Shown: piece by piece, positions 16,848-24,500 of the stretch | Position numbering within the stretch: the first letter of the stretch is position 1 | Layout of the letters: each line of letters begins with the position of its first letter | Assembly: GCA_003219465.1 (NCBI GenBank) | Contig: QHOX01000065.1 | Coordinates: forward strand, 1-37,427 | From: Verrucomicrobiota bacterium | GTDB lineage: Bacteria; Verrucomicrobiota; Verrucomicrobiia; Chthoniobacterales; UBA10450 | Direction of reading: 5' to 3' | DNA: 37,427 bases | Notes under the pieces: model-generated | What the model saw: the letters and a program-made list of their open reading frames with translations, nothing else | Database searches by the model: none | What the model was told of the DNA's origin: nothing | Made by a program: the position numbers and the translations under genes

Positions 16848-16858
16848 TCGCCTCATGA
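16436..16858 (+). CDS. Four-helix-bundle protein (23S rRNA intervening-sequence protein family)
   Basis: From ATG 16436 the product is 140 residues. It begins with the family signature [15 protein letters not shown], then [28 protein letters not shown] and [23 protein letters not shown], all typical of the S23/IVP four-helix family (usually about 120 residues). Function is unknown. Genes of this family occur inside 23S rRNA intervening sequences and scattered next to repeats. Here the gene is wedged between exbB and exbD. Its C-terminus ([11 protein letters not shown]) is encoded by the right arm of the 17-bp inverted repeat, and its stop overlaps the exbD start (ATGA). A start at 16394 is possible but would be encoded by the left arm. 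Confidence 0.9.
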   Translation: MSYRDLEIWKLAREVAITVHHMTVQNLPKFEMYEEGGQIRRSAKSISANIVEGYGRRRYKQEFIRFLVFAHASCDETIDHLEVLFETKSLTNEVVYRDLSTQLDLLGRKLNVFIASVERSHHIDRRDIPNPESRIAHLAS

Positions 16859-17262
16859 ATCTTCGTGGTCACGCGCCTTTGCATCATCCTGGCATTCAGC
16901 TTGCGCCGCTGGTCGACGTGCTGCTGCTGCTTTTGATCTTTTTCCTGTTGACGTGGAACGCGGCGCGCACTGAGAACGAACTCGACGTGAAGGTGCCGAA
17001 AGCTTCGGCCGCAAAGGAGAAGACGGCGCCTATTGGAGACGTTATTGTGAATGTTAAGGCGGACGGCAACGTGGTTGTCAACCGCCGCACCTTGACCGGT
17101 CCCGAGCTCCAGGAATTATTGCAGAGCCTGGTTCAAATGAATCCCGAACAAGCGGTGGTGATTCGCGGCGACGAAGCCGGCGCCTACAAAAACATCGTTG
17201 AGGTGCTGAACGTTTGCACCGAAGCAGGGGTAACCAACGTCGCTTTCGCCACTGCAAAATGA
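16855..17262 (+). CDS. exbD: ExbD/TolR-family biopolymer transport protein
   Basis: A 135-residue single-span protein: a short cytoplasmic N-terminus, a membrane helix at about 17-34 with the essential proton-carrying aspartate D21 in [17 protein letters not shown], then a periplasmic ExbD/TolR domain ([18 protein letters not shown] and the terminal [18 protein letters not shown]). It works with the ExbB-like protein upstream. Its start overlaps the stop of the four-helix-bundle gene, and its own stop overlaps the start of the TPR gene (ATGA). The operon is therefore translationally linked through these three genes. Confidence 0.93.
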   Translation: MNLRGHAPLHHPGIQLAPLVDVLLLLLIFFLLTWNAARTENELDVKVPKASAAKEKTAPIGDVIVNVKADGNVVVNRRTLTGPELQELLQSLVQMNPEQAVVIRGDEAGAYKNIVEVLNVCTEAGVTNVAFATAK

Positions 17263-19721
17263 AAATCAGATGCAGCGCAGCCGGTCTTTGCGGACTGGCG
17301 ATGCTGCTTTGCACCACGAGCGTCGGCAGCGCTCAATCACAGCCCGAAATACGCCGGGCGCGCCCGGTTGATGAGACGCCCGTCCCGCGCGCTATCCCGA
17401 TTGAACCTACCGACCGAAGCACGCGCTCCTTAATTGATGAATTTTCGCAGTCACCAGCGCGCGAAGCTGAAGGGGCTGATCAGCGTCAGCTCGAGTACGC
17501 CAACGGCCTATTTGCCCGCAAATTGTATGACTTGGCTATTCCGGAATATCAAAAATATCTCGACAACTACCCAGGGCGCACGGGTCGGGCGAACGCGTAT
17601 TTCTCGCTCGGCGAATGCTACCGAAATCTCCATCGCGACGGGAATGCTCGCACCAACTTGCAGAAGGTGCTCAACGATTACGGCGACAGTGAATTCGCCG
17701 GACCAGCGGCATTCGCCCTTGCCGAGATGGCGTTCACAGACAAAGACTACGCAACCGCGCTCCCGCTTTTTCATCGTTCCGCCGGCAAGTCGAAGGAACC
17801 AGCGGTAGCGCTTTCAGCGCGTTATTTCGAAGCGCGCTGCCTTGAAGCTCTCGGCAGGAAAGACGAGGCCGCTGATATTTACGCGCAGGTCGCTGAGGCG
17901 GGGAATCCAAACCCATATCGCGAAGATGCGCGAGTGACTGCGGCATCTATCTTTGACGCAAGGGGAAAAAAACTCGATGCGCTTAAGCAGTACGAAGCGC
18001 TGGCTAACGAAGCACAGAAACCGGCGTTGAAAGCAGAGTGTGCAGTGCGCGGAGGCTTGATCGCGCTCGAACTTGTCCAAGCCGACAGAGGCAAAATGGA
18101 CAAGGCCATGGCCGACCGAGCCACCACGTTGTTCCAAAAGGGGCGCACTCTGCCTGACGCGGGAAAGTTCCGTGCGCTCGCGCAAGTCGGTTTTCGCCGA
18201 TTGCAATACCAAACTGGTCAGTATACGCAGTTGCTGGCCGACTATAAAAAGGAATTGGACAAGCTGCCTGAGGCTGCGCAGGCGGAAGTGTTGTTGCTGG
18301 CAGCAAACAGTGAACGCCAACTTGGCCATCCCAAGGAAGCGGAGACACTCTATCACCAGATCATCCAAAAGTACCCCGATCGCGAGGAAGCAAAGGACGC
18401 CGCTTACCAGCAGCTGATCAACGTTTACAACTCCGATCCGTCGGCGCTCTCCGCCGCGGTGGACCAGTTCCTCGCAACGAACCCCACAAACGAGCGTGCC
18501 GATCAGGCGAAGCTGTTGAAAGCCGAGGCGCTTTACAACCAGCAGAATTACACAGAGGCAGCGTCAATATACGGCGAACTGCGCGCGTCTGAGCTTTCTC
18601 CACGACTCCGCGCCGAAGCGGCGTACAAACTCGGCTTGTGTCACATCCAGACGAAGAACATTCCCGGCGTGATCGAAGCGTTTACGTACTTCCTGCAGAC
18701 ATTTCCGGACAACCCGCAGATACCCGCTGTTCTGGCTCAGCGCGCTTTGGCATACGAACAAGACAAGAATTACAACTCTGCGCTTACGGATTTAAACATC
18801 ATCCTGGCCAAGTACCCGAAGGCGCACGAGCGCGAGGCGGCATTGCAGTTGAAGGCTTTGATTCTCGGGCAACAGGACAATACCAAAAGGATGGTCGACA
18901 CTTTTCGGCAGCTCCTGAAGGAATTCCCCAAGAGTTCTGTCGCGGCGCAGGCGCAGTACTATATCGGCAAAACGGCGTTCGAAGGAAAGGATTACAAGAC
19001 TGCGTTGACCGCGCTGAATACGGCCCGTCAACTCAACAAGGAGGATTACTACAATCTCGCGTCGGTTCGGATCATCCTTTGCCACTTCTATTTAAAGGAT
19101 CGGCCTGCGCTCACCAAGGAGGTGAACGCTTTCATGGCTAACAGTCCAGCCGCTAGCGTGCCGCCCGAGGTTTTGGAGTGGCTGGGCATCGAGTATTACA
19201 ACGAGAAAAATTTCCAGGCGGCGGAAAAATATCTGAGCGCACTTCGAAAAGTCGATAACGCAGGCAAGGTTAAACCGGACTACTTATTTTATCTCGGCGA
19301 CGCGGCCACGAAACTGAAAAACTTGCCGGAAGCCGAGGAGGCGTTCGCGAGGTATCTCCAGACTGGCAAAGATCCGGCGGGGAAAGCGAAGGTGTTACTG
19401 ACCCTCGGCGCAGTTAAGATCAGCGCACATAAACCTGACGAGGCGCAGAAGATCGCCGAAGAAATCATGGCGCTTCAACCCGAAGGCCGCGTAAACGCGG
19501 AAGCGCGCCTGCTCGCGGGCGAAGTCCAGTTGGAGCGCGGAAATTTCGCTGACGCCGGCAAAGCTTTCAAAGGCGTCGCTCTGCTTTACGACGATCCAGC
19601 GATAACTCCGCGCGCGCTCGACAAAGCCGCGCTGGCATTCCGCCAAGCTGGTAACACCGAAGAAGCCGATCGCCTCTCGCACGAATTGCGCGAGCGCTAC
19701 CCGAATTACGCCGGCGGGTGA
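17259..19721 (+). CDS. Exported TPR-repeat protein of the ExbBD operon
   Basis: An 820-residue protein starting at ATG 17259, with a signal peptide ([26 protein letters not shown]). The rest is a chain of tetratricopeptide-type helical repeats. Examples are YANGLFARKLYDLAIPEYQKYL, AYFSLGECYRNLHRDGNARTNL and LLLAANSERQLGHPKEAETLYHQ; others recur to the C-terminus. This resembles the periplasmic YbgF/CpoB and gliding-type TPR proteins that pair with Tol/Exb machines, but is much longer. It probably sits in the periplasm as a scaffold or as the coupling partner of ExbB/ExbD (inference from operon overlap). No enzymatic domain is seen. Confidence 0.87.
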   Translation: MKIRCSAAGLCGLAMLLCTTSVGSAQSQPEIRRARPVDETPVPRAIPIEPTDRSTRSLIDEFSQSPAREAEGADQRQLEYANGLFARKLYDLAIPEYQKYLDNYPGRTGRANAYFSLGECYRNLHRDGNARTNLQKVLNDYGDSEFAGPAAFALAEMAFTDKDYATALPLFHRSAGKSKEPAVALSARYFEARCLEALGRKDEAADIYAQVAEAGNPNPYREDARVTAASIFDARGKKLDALKQYEALANEAQKPALKAECAVRGGLIALELVQADRGKMDKAMADRATTLFQKGRTLPDAGKFRALAQVGFRRLQYQTGQYTQLLADYKKELDKLPEAAQAEVLLLAANSERQLGHPKEAETLYHQIIQKYPDREEAKDAAYQQLINVYNSDPSALSAAVDQFLATNPTNERADQAKLLKAEALYNQQNYTEAASIYGELRASELSPRLRAEAAYKLGLCHIQTKNIPGVIEAFTYFLQTFPDNPQIPAVLAQRALAYEQDKNYNSALTDLNIILAKYPKAHEREAALQLKALILGQQDNTKRMVDTFRQLLKEFPKSSVAAQAQYYIGKTAFEGKDYKTALTALNTARQLNKEDYYNLASVRIILCHFYLKDRPALTKEVNAFMANSPAASVPPEVLEWLGIEYYNEKNFQAAEKYLSALRKVDNAGKVKPDYLFYLGDAATKLKNLPEAEEAFARYLQTGKDPAGKAKVLLTLGAVKISAHKPDEAQKIAEEIMALQPEGRVNAEARLLAGEVQLERGNFADAGKAFKGVALLYDDPAITPRALDKAALAFRQAGNTEEADRLSHELRERYPNYAGG

Positions 19722-19754
19722 ACAATTCTAAATGTGCGTGAAGCGCTCGTAGTA

Positions 19755-20150
19755 TTAAGATCCTCGGCGGAATCGCTGATCTGCTAAAGTCGCAGCCTCG
19801 ACAATATCGCGCTTGATCGAAGGTCGGAGGTCACCGCGTTCGTGTCTATAGTCAACGTCCAGAAGCAACAACCTTGGGCGGACGAAATAGTCGAATCGGT
19901 TGGAAATCTCCGCCCGCGCGATGTAACGAACATGTTGTTGTATTCGTTGCAGTAGCTCCGGAGATGTAAGCGCCAGGTCATCTAGGATGGACTTTACGTC
20001 GGCGGCAACACGATCGCGGTATTTCGATTCTGTGCTAGTCACATCACAAATAACTATATTCAAGTGGTCGGTTTTTCGGGCAAGCAAGATGGCTAACCTC
20101 CACGCGAGGATAACTGGTAGCTGGTGAAGGCGCCGCAATAGATTGCGCAT
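19755..20150 (-). CDS. Hypothetical protein, 131 residues
   Basis: From the ATG at 20150 the product is 131 residues, basic, with a mildly hydrophobic N-terminal stretch (LPVILAWRLAILLA), then a mixed alpha/beta sequence (LNIVICDVTSTESKYRDRVAADVKSILDD and FDYFVRPRLLLLDVDY). I do not recognise a family. It lies convergent to the TPR gene and next to the propeller gene fragment. It could be genuine or a decaying remnant. Confidence 0.45.
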   Translation of the reverse strand: MRNLLRRLHQLPVILAWRLAILLARKTDHLNIVICDVTSTESKYRDRVAADVKSILDDLALTSPELLQRIQQHVRYIARAEISNRFDYFVRPRLLLLDVDYRHERGDLRPSIKRDIVEAATLADQRFRRGS

Positions 20151-20191
20151 TGTGTTTGATCAGAGTCAGACAGGCGGTTTCTCGTTTTCTT

Positions 20192-20338
20192 CTATTTCGC
20201 GGCGTTCACAACCGCAATGCCCCAAGGTCCGTCGCCCACTTTGATGCGACGCAGTTCTTTGCGCGATTTTAGATCGACAACGGAGACGTTCTTTGATGCG
20301 CCATTGTCGGTGTAACGCTTGGAACCGCTAGGGGTGAA
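20192..20338 (-). pseudogene. 3' fragment of a YVTN beta-propeller gene
   Basis: The last 48 codons before the stop read GSKRYTDNGASKNVSVVD, then KSRKELRRIKVGDGPWGIAVV. They match almost residue for residue the C-terminus of the intact propeller at 22755-23789 (LYAANGASNDVSVVD, then KSRKELRRIKVGDGPWGIAIV). DNA identity is also high: the 22-base stretch CGCAGTTCTTTGCGCGATTTTA is shared on the plus strand, with substitutions elsewhere. Upstream of this point the open frame continues into sequence with no propeller character. It is a duplicated tail, not a functional gene. Confidence 0.85.
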
Positions 20339-20474
20339 ACTCGGAAGAAACATTGTTGGGCGGCAGATTTCGGCGGCTGATTTTGAGTGATCTGAAAAAA
20401 GAAGCATCCGGTCGGGCCGAAATTTTCGAATTGTCAGCGACAGTCTCCACTGCAGCGAACAAAAGGAAATCTCC

Positions 20475-22703
20475 ATGAAAAAAAATTCCACTTCACAGTC
20501 CGGTCTTTTTAATCCACGCGCCTTCGTGGCTCTTACTCTCTGTTCCGCTGGCGCTTTGCTGGCTATGGTCAGTTTCGGGGCAGACAGAGCAGACAGACCC
20601 AGGCCCACCAATCCCACCTTCGGGCATCCGATCATCAGCGGAATTGGCGGGGTTGGTTTCGAGCAGGGCCTGCGGGTAGATCCTTCAAATCCGAGTCGTC
20701 TCTACACCAGCGTGCCCGGTTCGCTCTCGTCGGACACGAGTTGGGTCTGGCATTCCCTCGACGGCGGTAAGACTTTCAAATGGGTAGTCGCCGCCACCGC
20801 TCTTGAAGGGAAGTACACCACTTGCTTCGGCGGCGGTGATACCGAAACTGGCGTGGACTTGGCGGGGCATCTCTATTTTGCCGACCTGACGCTCGCAAAC
20901 TTTAGTACCTCGCGCTCGGATGACCAGGGGGCGACGGTTACTTGCAGCAACACCGGGGTCCCAGACGCAGTCGTTGACCGGCAATGGTACACGTTCGACG
21001 GCGACCCGACCAACGGCGGCAGCATCTATCTGGCGAATGACGAATTCGCACAAGCCCCCGCACAGTGCGGCTCACCGACGAACTTCGGTCAGAACATCCT
21101 CGTCATGTATCGTTCGCCGCTGCCAGGCGGGCAGGCGCTCGCCGGGATCCAATTCGGTCCAGCAAACAAAGTGAGTAACCCCCTTGGTTGCGACGAAGGC
21201 ATTATGGGCAACAACGAGGTGAGCCCTGTGGCAACCACACTGGGTCAGCCCGACGGCTCCGGCGGATATGTCACGCTCCCGACACCGGTTAAGCATGTTT
21301 TCGTTATCCACGATGATGCGCTCCTGAACAGGATTTTGATCGGCCGCTGCTTCCCGGTGGCGTTTGGCCCGCCTGTCCCCAATGTAAGCGATCCGAGCGG
21401 CTTGAATTGCGTTGACCTGCCGGTGGCGGACCTTGGCTCGACGAACAAGACCGGCGGGAACTTTCCAACGATGGCAATTGATAATGCTGGCAATCTCTAC
21501 GCGGTGTGGGAGCAAGCACCTATCGATGACAGCGGTCAGGTGATCGGCGACACCGTGCTGAAGTACTCGTTCTCGACCGATCAAGGCAATACCTGGGCCG
21601 CTCCGATTCAAATTGACATATCGGGTTCACCCGTGGGCACGCTCCACAACAACGTGTTTGCGTGGACCGTCGCTGGAGACGATGGACGTGTGGACATCGC
21701 CTGGTACGGCACGCCCGGCGTCGCACCGAATCCTTCTAACGGCCCCGACTCCTGCACGGGCTGCGATTGGAGCTTGTGGATGGTGCAGACATTAAACGGG
21801 CACGCTGCCACTCCGACCTTTACCGCGCCAATTCTGGCGAGTGAGCACTTTATCCATCGTGGGAGCATGTTCACTCTCATTGGCGGTCAGAACGGCGACC
21901 GTACCCTCGGCGATTTTCTGCAACTGCGGATGGGTCCAAATGGTGAGGCGGAAATTGCTTACGCCGATTCAAATAACGTTGACGAAGGCTTTGCTCCGCA
22001 CGGCATGTTCGTCCGGCAGAACCGCGGCAACGGCTTGCTAGCGGCGAGCTCGCCCGTGAGTATTCCGGGACTGGTACCCTTCAACACCGTGTCCGACCCA
22101 AGTGGCGACGGCAAATATGAAGTAAACGGTCTGAGCAGCGCCAACATGCCCCAGCTCGACATCACTAATTCGCGCGTCAGTCTGCTCACCACGGCGCCTT
22201 GTTCGGCCGCCGCACCCTGTTATCAGGTGGTGATGAAGCTTAAGAATCTGTCTCTCGCGCCGACAACCGCTCAGGATCCGGACCTTGATTTGGTTTGGCT
22301 GACCCAATGGTTCGTTCCATCCACGACGGATCCGAATGGTGGAAAGAATTTCTTCGTCTATGGCGAGTCGTTCAACGGCGCCCCGCTACAGTGCTTTGCT
22401 GGTGAAAACGCCGCGCAGGCAGTCGGCGGCGGGGTGACCCTGACATATCCCGGTGTCACCCAACTGGCTGCCGCGAACTGCCAAACGATTACCGGCCGCA
22501 ACGGCACGATCACGATTGACGTGCCACTCTCCAATGTGAACGAGCCCGATGCGATTGATAACCGGCTGCACGAAGTCACCGCCAGTACGATGACGCTTCA
22601 GCAGCCTGCCAACACCGTCCCCCCCGTTTCTGGCATTGGCGGCTCGCTGTTCAACCTGATTGACGTGGCCCAGGGATACACATTCGATCCCACGATGCAC
22701 TGA
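20475..22703 (+). CDS. Secreted Asp-box (sialidase/BNR-like) beta-propeller protein
   Basis: A 742-residue protein. A ribosome-binding site (AAGGA) lies about seven bases before the ATG. The N-terminal basic and hydrophobic segment (residues 16-36) is a signal peptide ending near GAD. Asp-box motifs of the S-x-D-x-G-x-T-W type are visible: HSLDGGKTFKW (about residue 92), SRSDDQGATVT and FSTDQGNTWAAPI. These mark a sialidase-type propeller, although the arginine triad and other neuraminidase residues are not obvious. Cysteines are frequent (CTGCDW, PCSAAAPCYQ), suggesting disulfides and an extracellular location. The last 200 residues form a separate beta-rich domain. Substrate unknown. Confidence 0.82.
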   Translation: MKKNSTSQSGLFNPRAFVALTLCSAGALLAMVSFGADRADRPRPTNPTFGHPIISGIGGVGFEQGLRVDPSNPSRLYTSVPGSLSSDTSWVWHSLDGGKTFKWVVAATALEGKYTTCFGGGDTETGVDLAGHLYFADLTLANFSTSRSDDQGATVTCSNTGVPDAVVDRQWYTFDGDPTNGGSIYLANDEFAQAPAQCGSPTNFGQNILVMYRSPLPGGQALAGIQFGPANKVSNPLGCDEGIMGNNEVSPVATTLGQPDGSGGYVTLPTPVKHVFVIHDDALLNRILIGRCFPVAFGPPVPNVSDPSGLNCVDLPVADLGSTNKTGGNFPTMAIDNAGNLYAVWEQAPIDDSGQVIGDTVLKYSFSTDQGNTWAAPIQIDISGSPVGTLHNNVFAWTVAGDDGRVDIAWYGTPGVAPNPSNGPDSCTGCDWSLWMVQTLNGHAATPTFTAPILASEHFIHRGSMFTLIGGQNGDRTLGDFLQLRMGPNGEAEIAYADSNNVDEGFAPHGMFVRQNRGNGLLAASSPVSIPGLVPFNTVSDPSGDGKYEVNGLSSANMPQLDITNSRVSLLTTAPCSAAAPCYQVVMKLKNLSLAPTTAQDPDLDLVWLTQWFVPSTTDPNGGKNFFVYGESFNGAPLQCFAGENAAQAVGGGVTLTYPGVTQLAAANCQTITGRNGTITIDVPLSNVNEPDAIDNRLHEVTASTMTLQQPANTVPPVSGIGGSLFNLIDVAQGYTFDPTMH

Positions 22704-22754
22704 AGGAGGTAACCACACTGCGTCTTGAGTTGGCGGCAGTCGCGCCGCTTGTCG

Positions 22755-23789
22755 CTACTTCGCAGCGCCTACGATCGCGATTCCCCATGGGCCGTCGCCG
22801 ACTTTGATTCGGCGCAGTTCTTTGCGCGATTTTACGTCCACAACTGAAACGTCGTTGGACGCGCCATTGGCAGCGTAAAGTTTTGTGCCGCCGGGATCGA
22901 GTGCAATTCCCCAGACGCGGTTTCCGACGGGAATTGTGGTCGCTACTTCATTCTTTTCCGTATCGATGATCGCAATTGCGTTGCCGCGGCCCGTCGAGAC
23001 GTAAAGCTCTTTTCCGTCAGGCGGGACGGCGGTGCCCATCGGCAGCGAGCCTGTCGGTAGTTGGATCTTTGAGATCAGGTCGTGCAACCTCGCATCTATC
23101 ACCGCGACGTAGCCGCCATTCTCACAGGCAACGTACGCGCGCGAGCCGTCCGGTGAAAACGCGACGGAACGCGGTCGTCCGCCGGTTTCAATTTTTGCGA
23201 TCACACGCTGTTGATCGGGATCAATGGCGAACACTTCGCCTTTTTCTTCGCAGGTCACATATACTTCGCCGTTTGCTGGATTGACGCCGACGCCTTCCGG
23301 TTCTTCCGAGACTTTTACTCTGCCGCGCGCTTGCCCTGAGTCGAGATCGATAATCGATGCGCTGGCGTCGTCTTCGTTCGCGATGAAGGCGAATTTTCCG
23401 TCTTTGCTGATTGCGAATTGCTCAGGGTCCGACCCAACATGCCAGCGGTCAATTAACTTGCGCGCTGCTGGATCTATCACGCCAAGACCATCGGCGCGTT
23501 TGTCCGCGGGCGCGCGATTTTCATCCAAGCCGGGCGCCATTCGCGGCGAACCGCTCAACGTAACAAAGACTCGCCGGCCATCGGGCGTCGCGTGAATGCC
23601 GCGCGGCCGTTTGCCTACTGGAAAAATTCCGACCACGCTATCTGTGGCTCCATCAATGACCGTGACATCGCCTGAGCGTTCGTTGCTTACGAAAAGGAGG
23701 TAGCTTGGCGATTCGGCGCGGAACACGCCAGCCGCAACGACACAAGAGAAGCAAATGGCAAAGAAACAACGCGTGTCTGACGCGTACAT
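22755..23789 (-). CDS. YVTN-family seven-bladed beta-propeller protein
   Basis: A 344-residue exported protein with a signal peptide (about residues 8-25, FFAICFSCVVAAGVFRA), then repeated blades of about 42 residues: LFVSNERSGDVTVIDGATDSVVGIFPVGKRPRG, FAFIANEDDASASIIDLDSGQ, VYVTCEEKGEVFAIDPDQQ, AYVACENGGYVAVIDARL, LYVSTGRGNAIAIIDTEKNE and LYAANGASNDVSVVDVKSRK. This is the surface-layer-like YVTN/PQQ-lookalike propeller. It is probably a binding or scaffold protein, with no enzymatic residues evident. It is convergent with the Asp-box protein. A duplicated copy of its C-terminal blade lies on the far side of that gene, at 20192. Confidence 0.88.
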   Translation of the reverse strand: MYASDTRCFFAICFSCVVAAGVFRAESPSYLLFVSNERSGDVTVIDGATDSVVGIFPVGKRPRGIHATPDGRRVFVTLSGSPRMAPGLDENRAPADKRADGLGVIDPAARKLIDRWHVGSDPEQFAISKDGKFAFIANEDDASASIIDLDSGQARGRVKVSEEPEGVGVNPANGEVYVTCEEKGEVFAIDPDQQRVIAKIETGGRPRSVAFSPDGSRAYVACENGGYVAVIDARLHDLISKIQLPTGSLPMGTAVPPDGKELYVSTGRGNAIAIIDTEKNEVATTIPVGNRVWGIALDPGGTKLYAANGASNDVSVVDVKSRKELRRIKVGDGPWGIAIVGAAK

Positions 23790-23830
23790 CTCGATGCGAC
23801 ATTGATCAAGCCACGCCGACGAGCGGTAGC

Positions 23831-23859
23831 GTTGTAGCCGGGATCAGTGATCCCGGCCG
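23831..23859. repeat. Left REP palindrome flanking the RAYT gene
   Basis: A 29-base element starting GTTGTAGCCGGGATCA with an internal perfect hairpin (CGGGATCA, one base, TGATCCCG). It is the inverted copy, with one mismatch, of the element at 24435-24463. It lies about 50 bases beyond the 3' end of the transposase gene, the arrangement expected for REP sequences mobilised by RAYT enzymes. Confidence 0.88.
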
Positions 23860-23908
23860 CGCAGGGCTCGATTAGATATTCGAATTGGCCGCACATTACC
23901 AATTCTGA

Positions 23909-24478
23909 CTACAACATTAGCCACTCAATCTCACCTTGGAACGGCCAGTCATCAGAATTCTTAACCAATCCGGCACGGACCGGATTCTCTTTCACGTAGT
24001 CCCACTTCTGGTTGTAGCTCTCGCTGGAGCGCAAAACGTGGTCGAAGAACTCCTCCTGCCAGACGCTTCCGGCAACCTTTAGCTCGCGTGCCATTCGTTT
24101 ACTGCTCCATTGCTTCCATTTTTGCATGAAGATTGGCAGCGATTTCGCGTCCAGCTCTGCACGACAAAAGAAATGCACATGGTCCGGCATGATGACATAG
24201 CGCCCGATCGCCCAGCCGTGGCGATCATCCGCATCGCGCCATTCGTCGCTCAGTAGAGTTGCAATTTGATTTGTAGCCAAGACGGCTCGTCGTCCGAACG
24301 TGCAGGTGGTGATGAAATAAATCGGCTGATCGATCCAGACGCGTTCAAGCCCACGCAAACGCTTGTGCACTTGGTTATCTGTAGCGGCATCCGTGATGCG
24401 GACGAGCTGGAATTTGTGATCAGGCGCGCGCGCCCGGCCGGGATCACCGATCCCGGCTACAACAGCTTGCTCGCTCAT
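23909..24478 (-). CDS. REP-associated tyrosine transposase (RAYT, IS200-like Y1 family)
   Basis: About 189 residues from ATG 24478. The Y1 transposase core shows PIYFITTCTFGRR, then VIMPDHVHFF with the metal-binding HxH pair (100 and 102), a helical segment FMQKWKQWSSKRMARELK, then WQEEFFDHVLRSSESY and KWDYVKENPVRAGLV. The tyrosine at 161 is the likely nucleophile. RAYT proteins process single-stranded REP hairpins. Residues 6-15 (VVAGIGDPGR) are encoded by the REP palindrome itself, so translation may instead start downstream, for instance at a GTG near codon 37 just before the conserved region. The gene is single-copy here and looks intact. Confidence 0.9.
   Translation of the reverse strand: MSEQAVVAGIGDPGRARAPDHKFQLVRITDAATDNQVHKRLRGLERVWIDQPIYFITTCTFGRRAVLATNQIATLLSDEWRDADDRHGWAIGRYVIMPDHVHFFCRAELDAKSLPIFMQKWKQWSSKRMARELKVAGSVWQEEFFDHVLRSSESYNQKWDYVKENPVRAGLVKNSDDWPFQGEIEWLML
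24435..24463. repeat. Right REP palindrome overlapping the RAYT 5' end
   Basis: The inverted partner of 23831-23859, with a GCCGGGATC / GATCCCGGC stem around ACC. It lies inside the 5' part of the transposase frame, about 15 bases from the proposed start, and 38 bases before the start of the divergent aminotransferase. A hairpin there could affect translation of the transposase mRNA. Confidence 0.88.
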
Positions 24479-24500
24479 GACAAGCGTTGGACGTTGCCCC

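Noticed and set aside
20339-20635. Upstream part of the propeller-fragment frame
   Set aside because: Only the last 48 codons match a propeller; the rest is antisense to the Asp-box gene's signal peptide region.
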